Assembly: GCA_002344125.1 (NCBI GenBank)
Contig: DDTQ01000006.1
Coordinates: 338,182-402,181, forward strand
From: Ignavibacteria bacterium UBA2360
GTDB lineage: Bacteria > Bacteroidota > Ignavibacteria > Tepidaquicellales > OLB5
Direction of reading: 5' to 3'
Length of the DNA stretch: 64,000 nucleotides
The translations under genes were made by a program, and so were the position numbers. Shown here in pieces: positions 8,978-18,142 of this stretch; position 1 is the first letter of the stretch; every line of letters begins with the position of its first letter. The notes beneath the pieces are model-generated. The model searched no databases, was not told the origin of the DNA, and worked only from the letters and a program-made list of their open reading frames with translations.

Positions 8978-10456
8978 TTATTTGTCTTTTTGTGCAAAAA
9001 GGTACAATTCGACTTTTTGGGGAGCGAGATAGTATGTCATATTGAATTCCTGTTCATACCGCGATCTCAGGTTTTCGATGTTTTGTGAATATCCTATAGT
9101 ATCAACAGAGCTGTAATCCATCACGACCCAGAATCTTGGAGGCTTTTGAGTACTAATCGAATCCAGCACCTCTTTCCACCCATATCTGATATTAGCAGCA
9201 TCAGGAATATGTAATTTTTCCTGCTTCTTATAATAGTCTATTACCCAACCGTTATAATGCGGTTCCACATATAACTTATCTTCCGGCCTGTATTCTTCAT
9301 TTATCCGGGTGATCAATTCTCTATAATCATCATTTTTAAAGTCAAAAGAATAATGTATAGTTATGCCATATACATTAACAGCAAAACAAAGCAGCAGCAG
9401 CGTATATGAAACAGGTTTCAACTTCCAAATGTATATTCCATACACCAGGAATATGGAGATAAAAGGTACAAGAATGCTTAAATATCTATAAAACTCAATT
9501 TTTTGCCGAAATGAAATTATCCCCGCAAGCATTAACGGTACAAACAGTACTAACAAGATGAGAACTAAAGTATTATTGCGCTGTTTATTTCTGTGAACTA
9601 TCACTCCGGCAATTGAAAATAATACACAAATTGCCGCAAAGTAAGTAATATACTTAACCAGTTCCAGATCAGTGTAATAATAATACAATCCTAAATTGAG
9701 GTCTCTTATATAATTCGCATATTCCGCAAGTATTTGCTGCAGGTTTTGCGGAACCCGCCAGGATTGCCCTTTTCTCATATGTGTTATAAGATCAGGTATC
9801 CAAAGAATATAACCAGCCAAAACTCCAAGCCAAATATATACATATGAAAGTATCTGCTTCCGCAAATACAGGTTAATTACAATTACATATATAACTTCCG
9901 CTGCTAGTATAAAGAATGAAAAATAGTGTGTATAAAGAGCAAAAAGAGTAAAAAAGAGATAAAGCAAAGAATACTTATCTCTGAAAATTCTATGATGGTT
10001 GTGAGATACATCAGTTAGCTTCATCAGGAAATACACTGATCCGGCATTAAGGAAGAGGTTCATAGCCGCCATACGAACTTCCTGTGAATAATAGAGATTG
10101 AGTGGTGAAAGCGAATACATTATTAGCACTAAAAAAGCTTGCGCCGTCGGCATAATTCTGCGGCTTAGGGGATAAATGAAAAATATAGCAGATGAAGTGA
10201 AGAATGCTGATAGCAGCCGCATAGCGGCGACAGAATCACCAAAGACGAAATTCCATATTTTAAGTGTAAAGTAATACAATGGCGGGTGAATATCGTTTGA
10301 AGTTCGGACAATTATCTCATAAAAAGAGTCCATGCTTAAATGCCATGAAAAAACTTCATCAAACCAGAGGTTTTTCTGGGTCAAAAACGCAATTCTTATT
10401 GCCAGGCAGAAAGCAAAAATGGAAAAAAGAATTAATCTCTCTGTTTTAGAGTTCAT
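8978..10456 (-). CDS. PMT/ArnT-type membrane glycosyltransferase (GT39/GT83-like)
   Basis: This 492-aa protein is strongly hydrophobic, with about ten to twelve predicted membrane spans. Near the N-terminus it has NLWFDEVFSW, the Asp-Glu motif of the first periplasmic loop that binds metal and sugar donor. Further on is DIHPPLYYF, the HPPLYY signature of the dolichyl-phosphate-mannose/ArnT superfamily. Such enzymes move sugars from polyprenyl-phosphate carriers to proteins or lipids on the periplasmic face. A soluble domain of about 90 residues closes the protein. It lies 9 bases downstream of yjbQ in a three-gene operon with coaX, with no obvious functional link. The acceptor is unknown. Confidence 0.75.
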   Translation of the reverse strand: MNSKTERLILFSIFAFCLAIRIAFLTQKNLWFDEVFSWHLSMDSFYEIIVRTSNDIHPPLYYFTLKIWNFVFGDSVAAMRLLSAFFTSSAIFFIYPLSRRIMPTAQAFLVLIMYSLSPLNLYYSQEVRMAAMNLFLNAGSVYFLMKLTDVSHNHHRIFRDKYSLLYLFFTLFALYTHYFSFFILAAEVIYVIVINLYLRKQILSYVYIWLGVLAGYILWIPDLITHMRKGQSWRVPQNLQQILAEYANYIRDLNLGLYYYYTDLELVKYITYFAAICVLFSIAGVIVHRNKQRNNTLVLILLVLFVPLMLAGIISFRQKIEFYRYLSILVPFISIFLVYGIYIWKLKPVSYTLLLLCFAVNVYGITIHYSFDFKNDDYRELITRINEEYRPEDKLYVEPHYNGWVIDYYKKQEKLHIPDAANIRYGWKEVLDSISTQKPPRFWVVMDYSSVDTIGYSQNIENLRSRYEQEFNMTYYLAPQKVELYLFAQKDK

Positions 10457-10465
10457 TTTACTGAA

Positions 10466-10885
10466 TTATTCGCCAATAAACTGAAAAACCACTTTACGCG
10501 TTCGTGGTCGTTCATCAAAATCCATAAGTATCACCTGCTGCCATGTGCCTAGCAAAAGCTCTCCATTTACGAAAGGGATCGTCTGTGAACATCCAAACAG
10601 AGTAGAACGCAGGTGAGCATGTCCATTGTGATCGCCCCAGGTATTGTTATGATGATATTTCTTACCGGCAGGAATGAATTTGTCAAGCAATTCCGGCATA
10701 TCCTTCTTCAATCCGGGTTCATATTCAATTGTACTTATTGAAGCCGTAGAACCAACTACAAAAATTGTGACATTACCTGATTTCATCTTCGTCTTTTCAA
10801 ATGCAGAAAAGAGGGAATCTGAGAGATTTATTATATCACACTCCCCTTTTGTACTAAACGAATGATTTTCAGTAATTATCCTCAT
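10466..10885 (-). CDS. yjbQ: YjbQ/UPF0047 family protein
   Basis: This 139-aa protein has the usual family length. The conserved segment HHNNTWGDHNGHAHLRS contains the histidines and aspartate that line the family's putative metal site, and it is followed by FVNGELLLGTWQQVILMDFDERPR, typical of UPF0047. Some members have a minor thiamine-phosphate synthase activity in complementation tests, but the physiological role is not settled. It is co-transcribed between coaX (2-base gap) and a membrane glycosyltransferase (9-base gap). The family assignment is secure; the function is not. Confidence 0.85.
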   Translation of the reverse strand: MRIITENHSFSTKGECDIINLSDSLFSAFEKTKMKSGNVTIFVVGSTASISTIEYEPGLKKDMPELLDKFIPAGKKYHHNNTWGDHNGHAHLRSTLFGCSQTIPFVNGELLLGTWQQVILMDFDERPRTRKVVFQFIGE

Positions 10886-10887
10886 AT

Positions 10888-11658
10888 TTAAATTTTATTC
10901 AGCTTCTTTTGATGTTCCATAATCAAATTGATTCCTTCTAAAACAGTATTTTCCTTGTAAATATACTTAAAATTTACTTTATTAATCAACAGTTTGGCAG
11001 ATCCACCCGACAATATAACTCTCAGGCTGCCTTTATATTTCTTTTTAACGGCGGCAACAATCCCTTCGGTAGCAAATTTCATATAATTTACCAGCCCTGA
11101 CTGAATTGCCTCGAATGTGTTTGTTCCAATCAGAACTGCATTTTTAGATACATCACTGTACTTCAAAAATGGTAATTTGGCTGTATTATGATTCATTGCC
11201 ATTGATGATGTCAAAATTCCTGGTGCGATAATACCTCCAATGAAATTGCCATTTTTCAGCACCAGATCAAAAGTATTAGCAGTCCCAAGATCTGCTATTA
11301 GCACATTTGATTTCCCTGCCGATAAATGATTTCCTGCGACTGCGTTACATATCCTATCCGCCCCTAAAGTATGTGAATTTTTTATTTTAATCCTAATAGG
11401 TAACCTCGTTTTAGAACTAATAATTAGCGGAACCATCCTAAAGTTTGTTCTAATGTAATGAGTTATCAGTTTTTGAGCCTTGTTTGAAACGGAAGCAATC
11501 CCTATTGCCTCCACCTTTTGGTTCTTCATGATCCAAGTAAGATATCGTTTGATCTTTTCGAATTCAACTGAGCGGAAATTTTCTGTCAAATTCAATCTTT
11601 TACCATTATGCATGGCAAAATGTGTGAATGTATTTCCTATATCTATGATTAGATTCAT
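10888..11658 (-). CDS. coaX: Type III pantothenate kinase
   Basis: This 256-aa ASKHA-fold kinase has the phosphate-binding segment IDIGNTFTHFA at its start, the family motif LGADRICNAVAG in the middle, the nucleotide-contact motif LIADLGTANTFDLV, and GGIIAPGI after it. CoaX phosphorylates pantothenate in the first step of coenzyme A synthesis. coaBC, which acts later in the same pathway, is at 43668-44879. The gene begins just after the terminator of the upstream bifunctional nuclease gene, so it probably has its own promoter, and it heads a small operon with yjbQ and the glycosyltransferase. Confidence 0.92.
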   Translation of the reverse strand: MNLIIDIGNTFTHFAMHNGKRLNLTENFRSVEFEKIKRYLTWIMKNQKVEAIGIASVSNKAQKLITHYIRTNFRMVPLIISSKTRLPIRIKIKNSHTLGADRICNAVAGNHLSAGKSNVLIADLGTANTFDLVLKNGNFIGGIIAPGILTSSMAMNHNTAKLPFLKYSDVSKNAVLIGTNTFEAIQSGLVNYMKFATEGIVAAVKKKYKGSLRVILSGGSAKLLINKVNFKYIYKENTVLEGINLIMEHQKKLNKI

Positions 11659-11670
11659 TGGTTAAAAAAA

Positions 11671-11690
11671 ATGCCTGTAAAAACAGGCAT
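11671..11690 (-). terminator. Intrinsic terminator after the etfBA-nuclease operon
   Basis: Arms ATGCCTGT / ACAGGCAT enclose a short A-rich loop. On the - strand the hairpin is followed by seven T residues. It lies between the stop of the DUF151 gene and the start of coaX and separates the two operons. Confidence 0.85.
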
Positions 11691-11720
11691 TTTAGGAAAA
11701 ATTTAGAAATCAGTTTGTTT

Positions 11721-12335
11721 TTACCTGCTTAACTCTAGTTTTTTGATCTCATCACGCAGCGAAGCTGCCTTTTCATAGTCTTCGCTGTCAATAGCGGATT
11801 TCAGATCGGTTTGCAGTTTGTTCATCTTTCTGGTGTAAGGGTCAGTCACCTTTTCCTGCGCAGCTGCAACTTCCGGCTGCTTAAACAGGTCTTCTTCAAC
11901 ACCTTCTTCATCTGATTCTTTATCCGGAACAAAAGCAACTTCATTCATTACATCTTCATTCACATAAATCGGAACCGCAAATTTTAGAGCAAGCGCGATA
12001 GCATCAGAGGGCCTGGAATCTACTTCATCAACACTACCAACATCCATTTTGATCTTAGCGAAGAAAGTACCATCCCTAAGCTCATTAATATAGACATAAG
12101 AAATTGAAAAACCCAATTGCTCAATAATATTTTTTATTAGATCATGCGTCAAAGGCCGGGGGGGCTTGATCCCCTCGAGCTCCAATGCGATATGTTGTGC
12201 TTCAAAACTGCCTATTATGATAGGTAAACGTCTTTCACCGCCTATTTCTTTAAGTATCAGCGCATATCCGCCGCCTCCCGGTGCGGGGGTTGGCGAGAGT
12301 CCTAATATATCAACCTGAATTTTATCGTTATCCAT
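11721..12335 (-). CDS. Bifunctional nuclease family protein (DUF151) with C-terminal UVR motif
   Basis: This 204-aa protein has an N-terminal DUF151 domain (about residues 5-135), recognisable from RRLPIIIGSFEAQHIALELEG, the PPRPLTHDL stretch and the SRPSDAIALALKFAVPIYV motif. After an acidic linker, residues about 168-203 form a UvrB/UvrC-type UVR helical hairpin (SAIDSEDYEKAASLRDEIKK). DUF151 proteins have reported RNase and DNase activity in plants and are common in Bacteroidota and Thermotogota; their role in bacteria is unclear. It follows etfA by 21 bases and ends the operon. Confidence 0.88.
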   Translation of the reverse strand: MDNDKIQVDILGLSPTPAPGGGGYALILKEIGGERRLPIIIGSFEAQHIALELEGIKPPRPLTHDLIKNIIEQLGFSISYVYINELRDGTFFAKIKMDVGSVDEVDSRPSDAIALALKFAVPIYVNEDVMNEVAFVPDKESDEEGVEEDLFKQPEVAAAQEKVTDPYTRKMNKLQTDLKSAIDSEDYEKAASLRDEIKKLELSR

Positions 12336-12356
12336 TAAATTCTGATAATTTCATTT

Positions 12357-13334
12357 TTAATTTGAGAGAACTTTTTTGAACTCTTCTGTTAAAGCGGGCA
12401 TAATTTCAAGCGCATCTGCTACAATGCCGTAATCTGCAATCTGAAATATAGGAGCATCTTTATCTTTGTTGATTGCTACAATACATTTAGAGGATGACAT
12501 TCCCGCAAGATGCTGTATGGCTCCGCTGATGCCTACCGCAATGTACAGACTTGGTGAAACTGTCTTACCTGTTTGACCAACCTGGTCTGAATGAGGTCTC
12601 CATCCCGCATCAACTATTGCCCTTGAAGCACCGGCTGCGCCGCCAAGTACCTTGGCAAGATCTTCTACCAGGTAAAAGTTTTCTGGTCCTTTTAGTCCCC
12701 TGCCACCTGAAACTACCACATTTGCTTCCGTTACATCCAGTTTTTCATCGCTCACTATAACATCCTTAACCTTTACGTTTAGATCACTATCAGTAATTCC
12801 CGGATTATGCTGTTCTATTTCAGCGCTTACACCATCAACAGCAACCGGTTTAAACACATTGGGCCTTAAAGAAAAGATCTTAACCGGTGATGTTACCTTA
12901 ACATCTATCAGCGCTTTACCAGCATAAACAGGCCTGGTTGCTATTATGTTTCCACCTTCGGTTTTAATCTCGGTGCAATCAGCAACTAAACCCGCTTCAA
13001 GCTTAGCTGAAACCCGGGGAGATAAATCTTTACCCATAGCAGTTGCCGAAAGAATTATAATATCCGCTCCACTTGCTTTTGCGGCTTCTGCCAATATTTT
13101 GGAGTATGCAGTAGTAGAGTATTTTTCCAATTTCGGATCTTCAGCTATCAATACTTTCTTTATACCATAAGCACCAAGCTCTGCTGCAGTATTTGCCACT
13201 GCATTACCTATTAAAATGGCTTCAGCTTCGAGGCCAAGCTCTGCTGCTAATTTAACAGCTGTTGAAGCTGTTTCAAATCCGGAATTCTTTATTCTGTTAT
13301 CACGTGATTCAACAAATGCAAGAATTTTGCTCAT
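12357..13334 (-). CDS. etfA: Electron transfer flavoprotein alpha subunit
   Basis: This 325-aa subunit has the C-terminal FAD-binding signature, including GWRPHSDQVGQTGKTVSPSL and YIAVGISGAIQHLAGM, and the closing stretch ADYGIVADALEIMPALTEEF. The ETF heterodimer carries electrons from acyl-CoA dehydrogenases and related enzymes to the quinone pool or to bifurcating partners. The start ATG shares one base with the stop of etfB (TAATG), so the two subunits are probably translationally coupled. 3-hydroxybutyryl-CoA dehydrogenase is at 55730-56581, which fits fatty- or acyl-CoA turnover. Confidence 0.95.
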   Translation of the reverse strand: MSKILAFVESRDNRIKNSGFETASTAVKLAAELGLEAEAILIGNAVANTAAELGAYGIKKVLIAEDPKLEKYSTTAYSKILAEAAKASGADIIILSATAMGKDLSPRVSAKLEAGLVADCTEIKTEGGNIIATRPVYAGKALIDVKVTSPVKIFSLRPNVFKPVAVDGVSAEIEQHNPGITDSDLNVKVKDVIVSDEKLDVTEANVVVSGGRGLKGPENFYLVEDLAKVLGGAAGASRAIVDAGWRPHSDQVGQTGKTVSPSLYIAVGISGAIQHLAGMSSSKCIVAINKDKDAPIFQIADYGIVADALEIMPALTEEFKKVLSN

Positions 13335-14080
13335 TATATTACCTTAGCTTCCTCTCTTAACAATTTTACAAGTTCAGGAACAGCCGAAACATCTGTACCC
13401 ACAATTTTCCCTTTTGATTTGGGTTTGGGAAGTGACATACTTATGGTTTCGGTCTTATTTTCTGTGAAAGTTGGCTGCCTTTCCTCAATGGCTTTTGATT
13501 TAGCTGCCATAATACCTTTGAGGTTTGGATAACGCGGGTTATTCAGTCCGCGCTGAGCAGTAATTGCTACAGGTAAAGAAGATTCAACAACTTCCTTCCC
13601 ACCTTCAATTTCCCTTTCACAAGTAACAGTGTTGCCATCGATATTCAAAGTCACTGCGACACTTATTGAGGGTAATCCAAGCATTTCTGCAACCAGGCTT
13701 CCAACCTGTGAGTCATCATAATCAATCGATTGTTTGCCGAATAAAATTACATCTGCGTTAATTTCTTTCAGTACATCAGCCAAATTTCTTGCAACAGCAT
13801 ATGAATCCATTTCGGAATCAGATTTTACCAAAATACCTTTTTCGATACCCATTGCATAAGCTTTTTTGATCGCTTCTTTGTTCGAATCTTTTCCGACAGA
13901 AACCACAACGGTCTCGCCTCCATTTTTTTCTTTCAATTGTAAAGCTGCTTCAACAGCAAATTCATCGTATGGATTAATAATGTAAGTCACACCCGCAGGG
14001 TCAATAGTTTTTCCGTCAGAACCCACTTTTACTTTAGTAGTAGTATCAGGTACCTGCGAAACACAAACTGCTATTTTCAT
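13334..14080 (-). CDS. etfB: Electron transfer flavoprotein beta subunit
   Basis: This 248-aa subunit has the standard family length. It begins KIAVCVSQVPDTTTKVKV and contains NPYDEFAVEAALQLKEK and the nucleotide-binding segment DVILFGKQSIDYDDSQVG. The C-terminal arm SLPKPKSKGKIVGTD wraps the alpha subunit in known ETF structures. The ATG is preceded by an AGGAAGG ribosome-binding site, and a Bacteroidota-type promoter lies upstream at 14129-14160. It is the first gene of etfB-etfA-DUF151. Confidence 0.95.
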   Translation of the reverse strand: MKIAVCVSQVPDTTTKVKVGSDGKTIDPAGVTYIINPYDEFAVEAALQLKEKNGGETVVVSVGKDSNKEAIKKAYAMGIEKGILVKSDSEMDSYAVARNLADVLKEINADVILFGKQSIDYDDSQVGSLVAEMLGLPSISVAVTLNIDGNTVTCEREIEGGKEVVESSLPVAITAQRGLNNPRYPNLKGIMAAKSKAIEERQPTFTENKTETISMSLPKPKSKGKIVGTDVSAVPELVKLLREEAKVI

Positions 14081-14128
14081 TGGTTTACCTTCCTGTTAAA
14101 AAATATGTAGTTTTTTTGCTTTAATAAA

Positions 14129-14160
14129 CAAAAATAGCGAATTATTGATAAATGTTCAAT
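14129..14160 (-). promoter_or_regulatory. Bacteroidota-type promoter of etfBA
   Basis: On the - strand ATTG is followed after exactly 20 bases by TATTTTTG, matching the Bacteroidota sigma pattern TTG-N19..21-TAnnTTTG. It lies about 50 bases upstream of the etfB ATG. The tmRNA gene has the same two elements with the same spacing, which supports the reading. Confidence 0.55.
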
Positions 14161-14192
14161 TCCCAAATTTACTCAAAAATGTGCTGAAAAAG

Positions 14193-14220
14193 AAAAGGAA
14201 CAGCATTGGCTGTTCCTTTT
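14193..14220 (-). terminator. Intrinsic terminator after the secreted protease gene
   Basis: Twelve-base perfect arms AAAAGGAACAGC / GCTGTTCCTTTT with a 4-base loop lie 25 bases past the protease stop on the - strand and are followed there by a T-rich stretch. Confidence 0.85.
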
Positions 14221-14244
14221 TGGGTTTGAAACGTCATTTTTCAA

Positions 14245-16503
14245 TTACTTAACAAGCACCATTTTATTAACCTGCCTGAAATTTCCGGATTGAAGTGAAT
14301 AAAAGTATATTCCCGATGCAAGATTTGAACCATCAAAATCCACCTGGTATTTTCCCGGCCTGAAATTATTATCTGCAATAACCGCAACAACTTCACCAAT
14401 TGAGTTATAAACCTTTATGGTAATATTTCCTTCTTTGGGAACATCGAAATTTATAATTGTTTTCGGATTAAATGGATTCGGGTAATTATTATACAATTTG
14501 TATGATCCGGGAACAGTACTTCCGATTTGAGTTATTCCGATTGTTGAACGCTTAATAGTAATTATGAATGCAGAGGCAGCCAGAGTAGTATCTAGGCCAT
14601 TTGTGGCAGCCACTCTCCAGGTACATCTTAAAGAATCACCTGTGTATCCAATTGAAGATGCAAGGCTATCCAGAAAACTTTTGCGGAATGTGATTATTGA
14701 GTCAGTTCCATTATTATCACTTGTATAGCTGTAATCAAGACTGGTCGCCAGTTTCCTGATCCGAAACGAGTACTTCACTGAAGGGTCAGAATTAGCCCTT
14801 TTCCATGTGAATTGAACCGGTGAGATATCCTGAGAAGAAACTTCAACCGATGATAAACTCGGTGGCGTAAGAAGTTGAAAAGCTGTCAATGGGACACCGG
14901 CAACTTTAACATAATTAACCATTGTAAACGTGTTTGAACCATGTTGATTTGTGACTGTTAAAGAAACAGTATAAGCGCCAGTTTGAGTATAGTTAATATT
15001 GATAGGATTTTTTACAGAAGAGGTTGAAGGATTTCCACCAGGAAAGCTCCAGCTCCATGAAGTAGGATCGTAAGGTGATAAATCAAAGAAATTAATATTA
15101 CCGCCGCCAATGGGTAAATTTGCCGTATCTGAAGTAAAATTTGCGATTGGAGCGGAACCTGTTACAGCATTTATTCCATCCAGAGTATTAACGCTGGAGT
15201 TATTCGGATCTAACCAGTCTTTCAACTGATTTGTTGATGAACCGCCATACCCCCAAGATTGCGATAATTTTCCAAACACTTTGCTCACAGCTTGTGGGTT
15301 CTCACATTGAGAGGCAACTCCACCGAGATTTTGACCAATCACCCGCTTATTCTGATCATACAACGGGCATCCGGAAGAACCACCTTCTGTCATACCAATA
15401 TCCCAAACTACCTGCCAGAATCCATTTACCAATCTTCCTCCGAATCCATTTGAGTTTTGGGCCGGGTTATTATCAATTGATATTTTTTTGTTAGCTCCGC
15501 CCGGGTGGTGAATAGCAACTTCGTTTGATGGTTGAGTGCCTGTTCGATCCCAACCGTTAAAGAAGCCGTTATACGATGCAGGTAATGATCCGTTGATCTG
15601 AACTAGGCGGAAATCTGTCATATAGTTGGCTGCCTTAAGGGTCGCACCTGAAAGTGATTGGGCCAGCGAACCTGCTGTGCCCCAACATGTGGGATTTTCG
15701 TAATTGAAGAAAAAGACCATACTTGAATGATTATCAGGGCTGCAATGTTCTGCAGTTAAATACAAAAGACTCCTATCCTGTAATGTATTGTTCATAAGTG
15801 AACCTGTACATAAATAACCTCCGCCGCCTTGTGTGAAAGTGATCCTGGTAACTGATCTTTTTTCTTGAACCCATGGAGCTCCAACGGGACAGTTAATGTT
15901 TATGTTACACGAAAGTTCTTCTACAGATAATAATCCGTATATATCTTTATATGCATGAACAACCTGACTGATATTGAGTTTACCCTTCCCCTTTGAAAAG
16001 ACAGGTTCATAATATTCAATTACAGTTGAACTACCTCTGGTTGGAGCTGTTGAAAAGTATTTATCCGCAGTGTTGTTCAACTCTGAGAAAGCACCAAGTA
16101 ATTCAGACTTATCGGCATTATACAGATACAATAATGCACCTTTAGGCATATAAAAATCCCTGTAAAAAAGATTAATAGAATGCGCATCTGGGGAAGTTAT
16201 CATAAGGCGCCATACCCTGCTGCCATCTGGAAGCTGGCTCCACGTTCCGGAATTTTCAAGAGAATAATTAACTTCAAATACTTTGCCATATCGGAATGGA
16301 ACATCTGTTTTTGCGATATTCTCCCGGTCTTCGTTAAGCATGCTCTCCAGATCAAAAGCTGGCATCGTTTTGGTATCAAAACTATGTCCTAATTCAGTCA
16401 GAGAACTGATTGGCAAACCTCCTGAATTGTATTGAGCGGAAACGGGCAGAGCAAAGAGAAGCAGCAAAAGTGAAAAGAAGACTTTTAGATTTACTTTATT
16501 CAT
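14245..16503 (-). CDS. Secreted Lys-C-like trypsin-fold protease with PKD domain and T9SS tail
   Basis: This 752-aa protein has a signal peptide ending at LPVSAQ and a prodomain to about residue 200. The trypsin-fold domain resembles Achromobacter lysyl endopeptidase. The visible triad is His253 (LTAEHCSPD), Asp297 (MTDFRLVQING) and Ser377 (EGGSSGCPLYD), with IHHPGGANKKIS between the last two. A PKD domain covers about 451-534 (WSWSFPGGNPSTSSVKNP). The last 80 residues contain YPNPFNPKTIINF and end in QVNKMVLVK, the T9SS sorting domain. It should be a cell-surface or released serine protease; lysine specificity is inferred from the family only. The gene is monocistronic with its own terminator. 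Confidence 0.88.
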   Translation of the reverse strand: MNKVNLKVFFSLLLLLFALPVSAQYNSGGLPISSLTELGHSFDTKTMPAFDLESMLNEDRENIAKTDVPFRYGKVFEVNYSLENSGTWSQLPDGSRVWRLMITSPDAHSINLFYRDFYMPKGALLYLYNADKSELLGAFSELNNTADKYFSTAPTRGSSTVIEYYEPVFSKGKGKLNISQVVHAYKDIYGLLSVEELSCNININCPVGAPWVQEKRSVTRITFTQGGGGYLCTGSLMNNTLQDRSLLYLTAEHCSPDNHSSMVFFFNYENPTCWGTAGSLAQSLSGATLKAANYMTDFRLVQINGSLPASYNGFFNGWDRTGTQPSNEVAIHHPGGANKKISIDNNPAQNSNGFGGRLVNGFWQVVWDIGMTEGGSSGCPLYDQNKRVIGQNLGGVASQCENPQAVSKVFGKLSQSWGYGGSSTNQLKDWLDPNNSSVNTLDGINAVTGSAPIANFTSDTANLPIGGGNINFFDLSPYDPTSWSWSFPGGNPSTSSVKNPININYTQTGAYTVSLTVTNQHGSNTFTMVNYVKVAGVPLTAFQLLTPPSLSSVEVSSQDISPVQFTWKRANSDPSVKYSFRIRKLATSLDYSYTSDNNGTDSIITFRKSFLDSLASSIGYTGDSLRCTWRVAATNGLDTTLAASAFIITIKRSTIGITQIGSTVPGSYKLYNNYPNPFNPKTIINFDVPKEGNITIKVYNSIGEVVAVIADNNFRPGKYQVDFDGSNLASGIYFYSLQSGNFRQVNKMVLVK

Positions 16504-16639
16504 GTTAAAAATAATTAATTAATTGGATGAATTGGATTAAACTAATTGGTTTTTGAATGAATATTTCAAAACCTCAATCTTTACAATATAAATGTTTTTA
16601 TAAAAGAAGTAAACCCAATTGGAAACTTTCATAAATAAA

Positions 16640-16664
16640 AAAAGCCGTACAACATACGGCTTTT
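16640..16664 (-). terminator. Intrinsic terminator after the lipoprotein gene
   Basis: Arms AAAAGCCGTA / TACGGCTTTT with a 5-base loop. On the - strand they are followed by TTTATTTATG and lie 17 bases past the lipoprotein stop. Confidence 0.8.
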
Positions 16665-16680
16665 CAGGAATTCGGTTTTT

Positions 16681-17442
16681 CTATTTTTTGTAATTTTTCA
16701 TAATTTCTTCCATCTCTTTAGTTTTATCTTTAAGGTCCTGCAGGTTTTTTCCTCCGTCTTTCATATTTTTCATATCTTCAAGCATGTTTGTCATATCCAT
16801 ATATTTTACATCCTGAGGAGCTTTGAACATGTCATCAGTTACTGTGATATTCTGTTCAAGTTTAGTTGCTTTCATGTATGTTTTACCGTCTGTTGTTCCC
16901 ATTCTGAGAGGAACCGTTTTCTCATAGAGACTGACAGTAAAATTCTTTTCCTTATGCTTATATATCTCGCATTTATAACCAATTATCTCTTCCTCACCTA
17001 TTTTTTCCATCTGGTCAAGGTAATCCCTGAAAGAATTCACATCTACATTATCTTTGGAATCGCTGAATTTCTTCTTGTCCATTTTCATACCCATTTTAAC
17101 CCCGGCAATTTCGCTGACGGTATAAACAACATCGCCGCCATCAAAATAAGCTGTTGCAGAAAACTTCTTGCCGTCAGAATCAAATGTACTTGTTGAGCGG
17201 CATTTATCACCGGAATAAATGGCACTAACTGTACCGCTGCCTTTTTCTTTACCGGTTACTTCAAACTCTACCATAAATGGTTTATCTTTTGAAAATGATA
17301 TTTTGTCGTTCGATTCATTTGACTCGTTTTTTTTATCATCAGTTTTTGTAGTACTTTCTTCCTTCTTGCCGCACCCGGCCAACATCAGAAATGAAAAGGC
17401 GAATACAAAAAATATGTTTGGTTTCAAATTGATTTTTTTCAT
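16681..17442 (-). CDS. Lipoprotein, DUF4412-like
   Basis: Choosing ATG 17442 gives 253 aa with a clean lipoprotein signal, MKKINLKPNIF...FLMLAGC, ending in the lipobox LAGC at residue 24; an ATG 60 bases further upstream only adds an implausible leader. A charged, low-complexity linker (KKEESTTKTDDKK) is followed by a beta-rich domain with YTVSEIAGVKMGMKMD and EEIIGYKCEIYKH, similar to DUF4412 periplasmic proteins related to the LolA/LppX fold. The C-terminus is a lysine-rich helix. It starts 17 bases past queC, so it may be read from the que operon. Function is unknown. Confidence 0.7.
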   Translation of the reverse strand: MKKINLKPNIFFVFAFSFLMLAGCGKKEESTTKTDDKKNESNESNDKISFSKDKPFMVEFEVTGKEKGSGTVSAIYSGDKCRSTSTFDSDGKKFSATAYFDGGDVVYTVSEIAGVKMGMKMDKKKFSDSKDNVDVNSFRDYLDQMEKIGEEEIIGYKCEIYKHKEKNFTVSLYEKTVPLRMGTTDGKTYMKATKLEQNITVTDDMFKAPQDVKYMDMTNMLEDMKNMKDGGKNLQDLKDKTKEMEEIMKNYKK

Positions 17443-17458
17443 TTTAGTATGATTTAAA

Positions 17459-18142
17459 TTATTTAGAATACAATGGACGATATACATAATCGATTGGATC
17501 AACCAGACCTGCCAGCTGAAATCCCTTTAGGCGCAAAGCGCACGAGTCACACTCGCCGCAGGCTTTATCTTCGTTTGTGTAACAGGACCAGGAAAGACTG
17601 AATGGCGCGTTCATTTGCGCTCCTTTTTTAATAATCTCATATTTCTTCATATGGATTATTGGAGTTACGATCTCAATTGAAGTTTCAGGTTTGGTACCCA
17701 GAGCAATAACTTTATTGAATGCATCATAAAATATCTCTCTGCAATCAGGATACCCGCTTGAGTCTTCTTCTACAGCGCCTATGAATATCTTTTTGGCATC
17801 AATGACTTCTGCCCAGCTCACTGCAATAGACAAGATGTTAGCATTTCTGAATGGTACGTAGGAGGTGGGAATCTCTTTTCTGTTCATATCAGCTTTTGAG
17901 ACTTCAATATCCTTGTCTGTCAATGATGAACCCCCTATTTCAGCAAGGTAATCAATATTAACAACAAGCCGATTAGTCACGCGGTAATGATCAGCAATAT
18001 CGTTAAATGCTTTAAACTCACGCTTTTCAGTTCGCTGCCCATAATTCAGATGCAGGAATGCCGGTTCATATTTTTCAGCAGCTATAGCTGCGGTGACCAG
18101 TGAGTCCATTCCTCCGCTAACGAGAATAACCGCTTTTTCCAT
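17459..18142 (-). CDS. queC: 7-cyano-7-deazaguanine (preQ0) synthase
   Basis: This 227-aa adenine nucleotide alpha-hydrolase has the pyrophosphate loop LVSGGMDSLVTAA near the N-terminus and FLHLNYGQRTEKRE after it. Zinc-binding cysteines appear near the C-terminus in WSCYTNEDKACGECDSC. QueC converts 7-carboxy-7-deazaguanine to preQ0 with ATP and ammonia in queuosine synthesis. Its start overlaps the end of queE by one base, completing queD-queE-queC. Confidence 0.95.
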   Translation of the reverse strand: MEKAVILVSGGMDSLVTAAIAAEKYEPAFLHLNYGQRTEKREFKAFNDIADHYRVTNRLVVNIDYLAEIGGSSLTDKDIEVSKADMNRKEIPTSYVPFRNANILSIAVSWAEVIDAKKIFIGAVEEDSSGYPDCREIFYDAFNKVIALGTKPETSIEIVTPIIHMKKYEIIKKGAQMNAPFSLSWSCYTNEDKACGECDSCALRLKGFQLAGLVDPIDYVYRPLYSK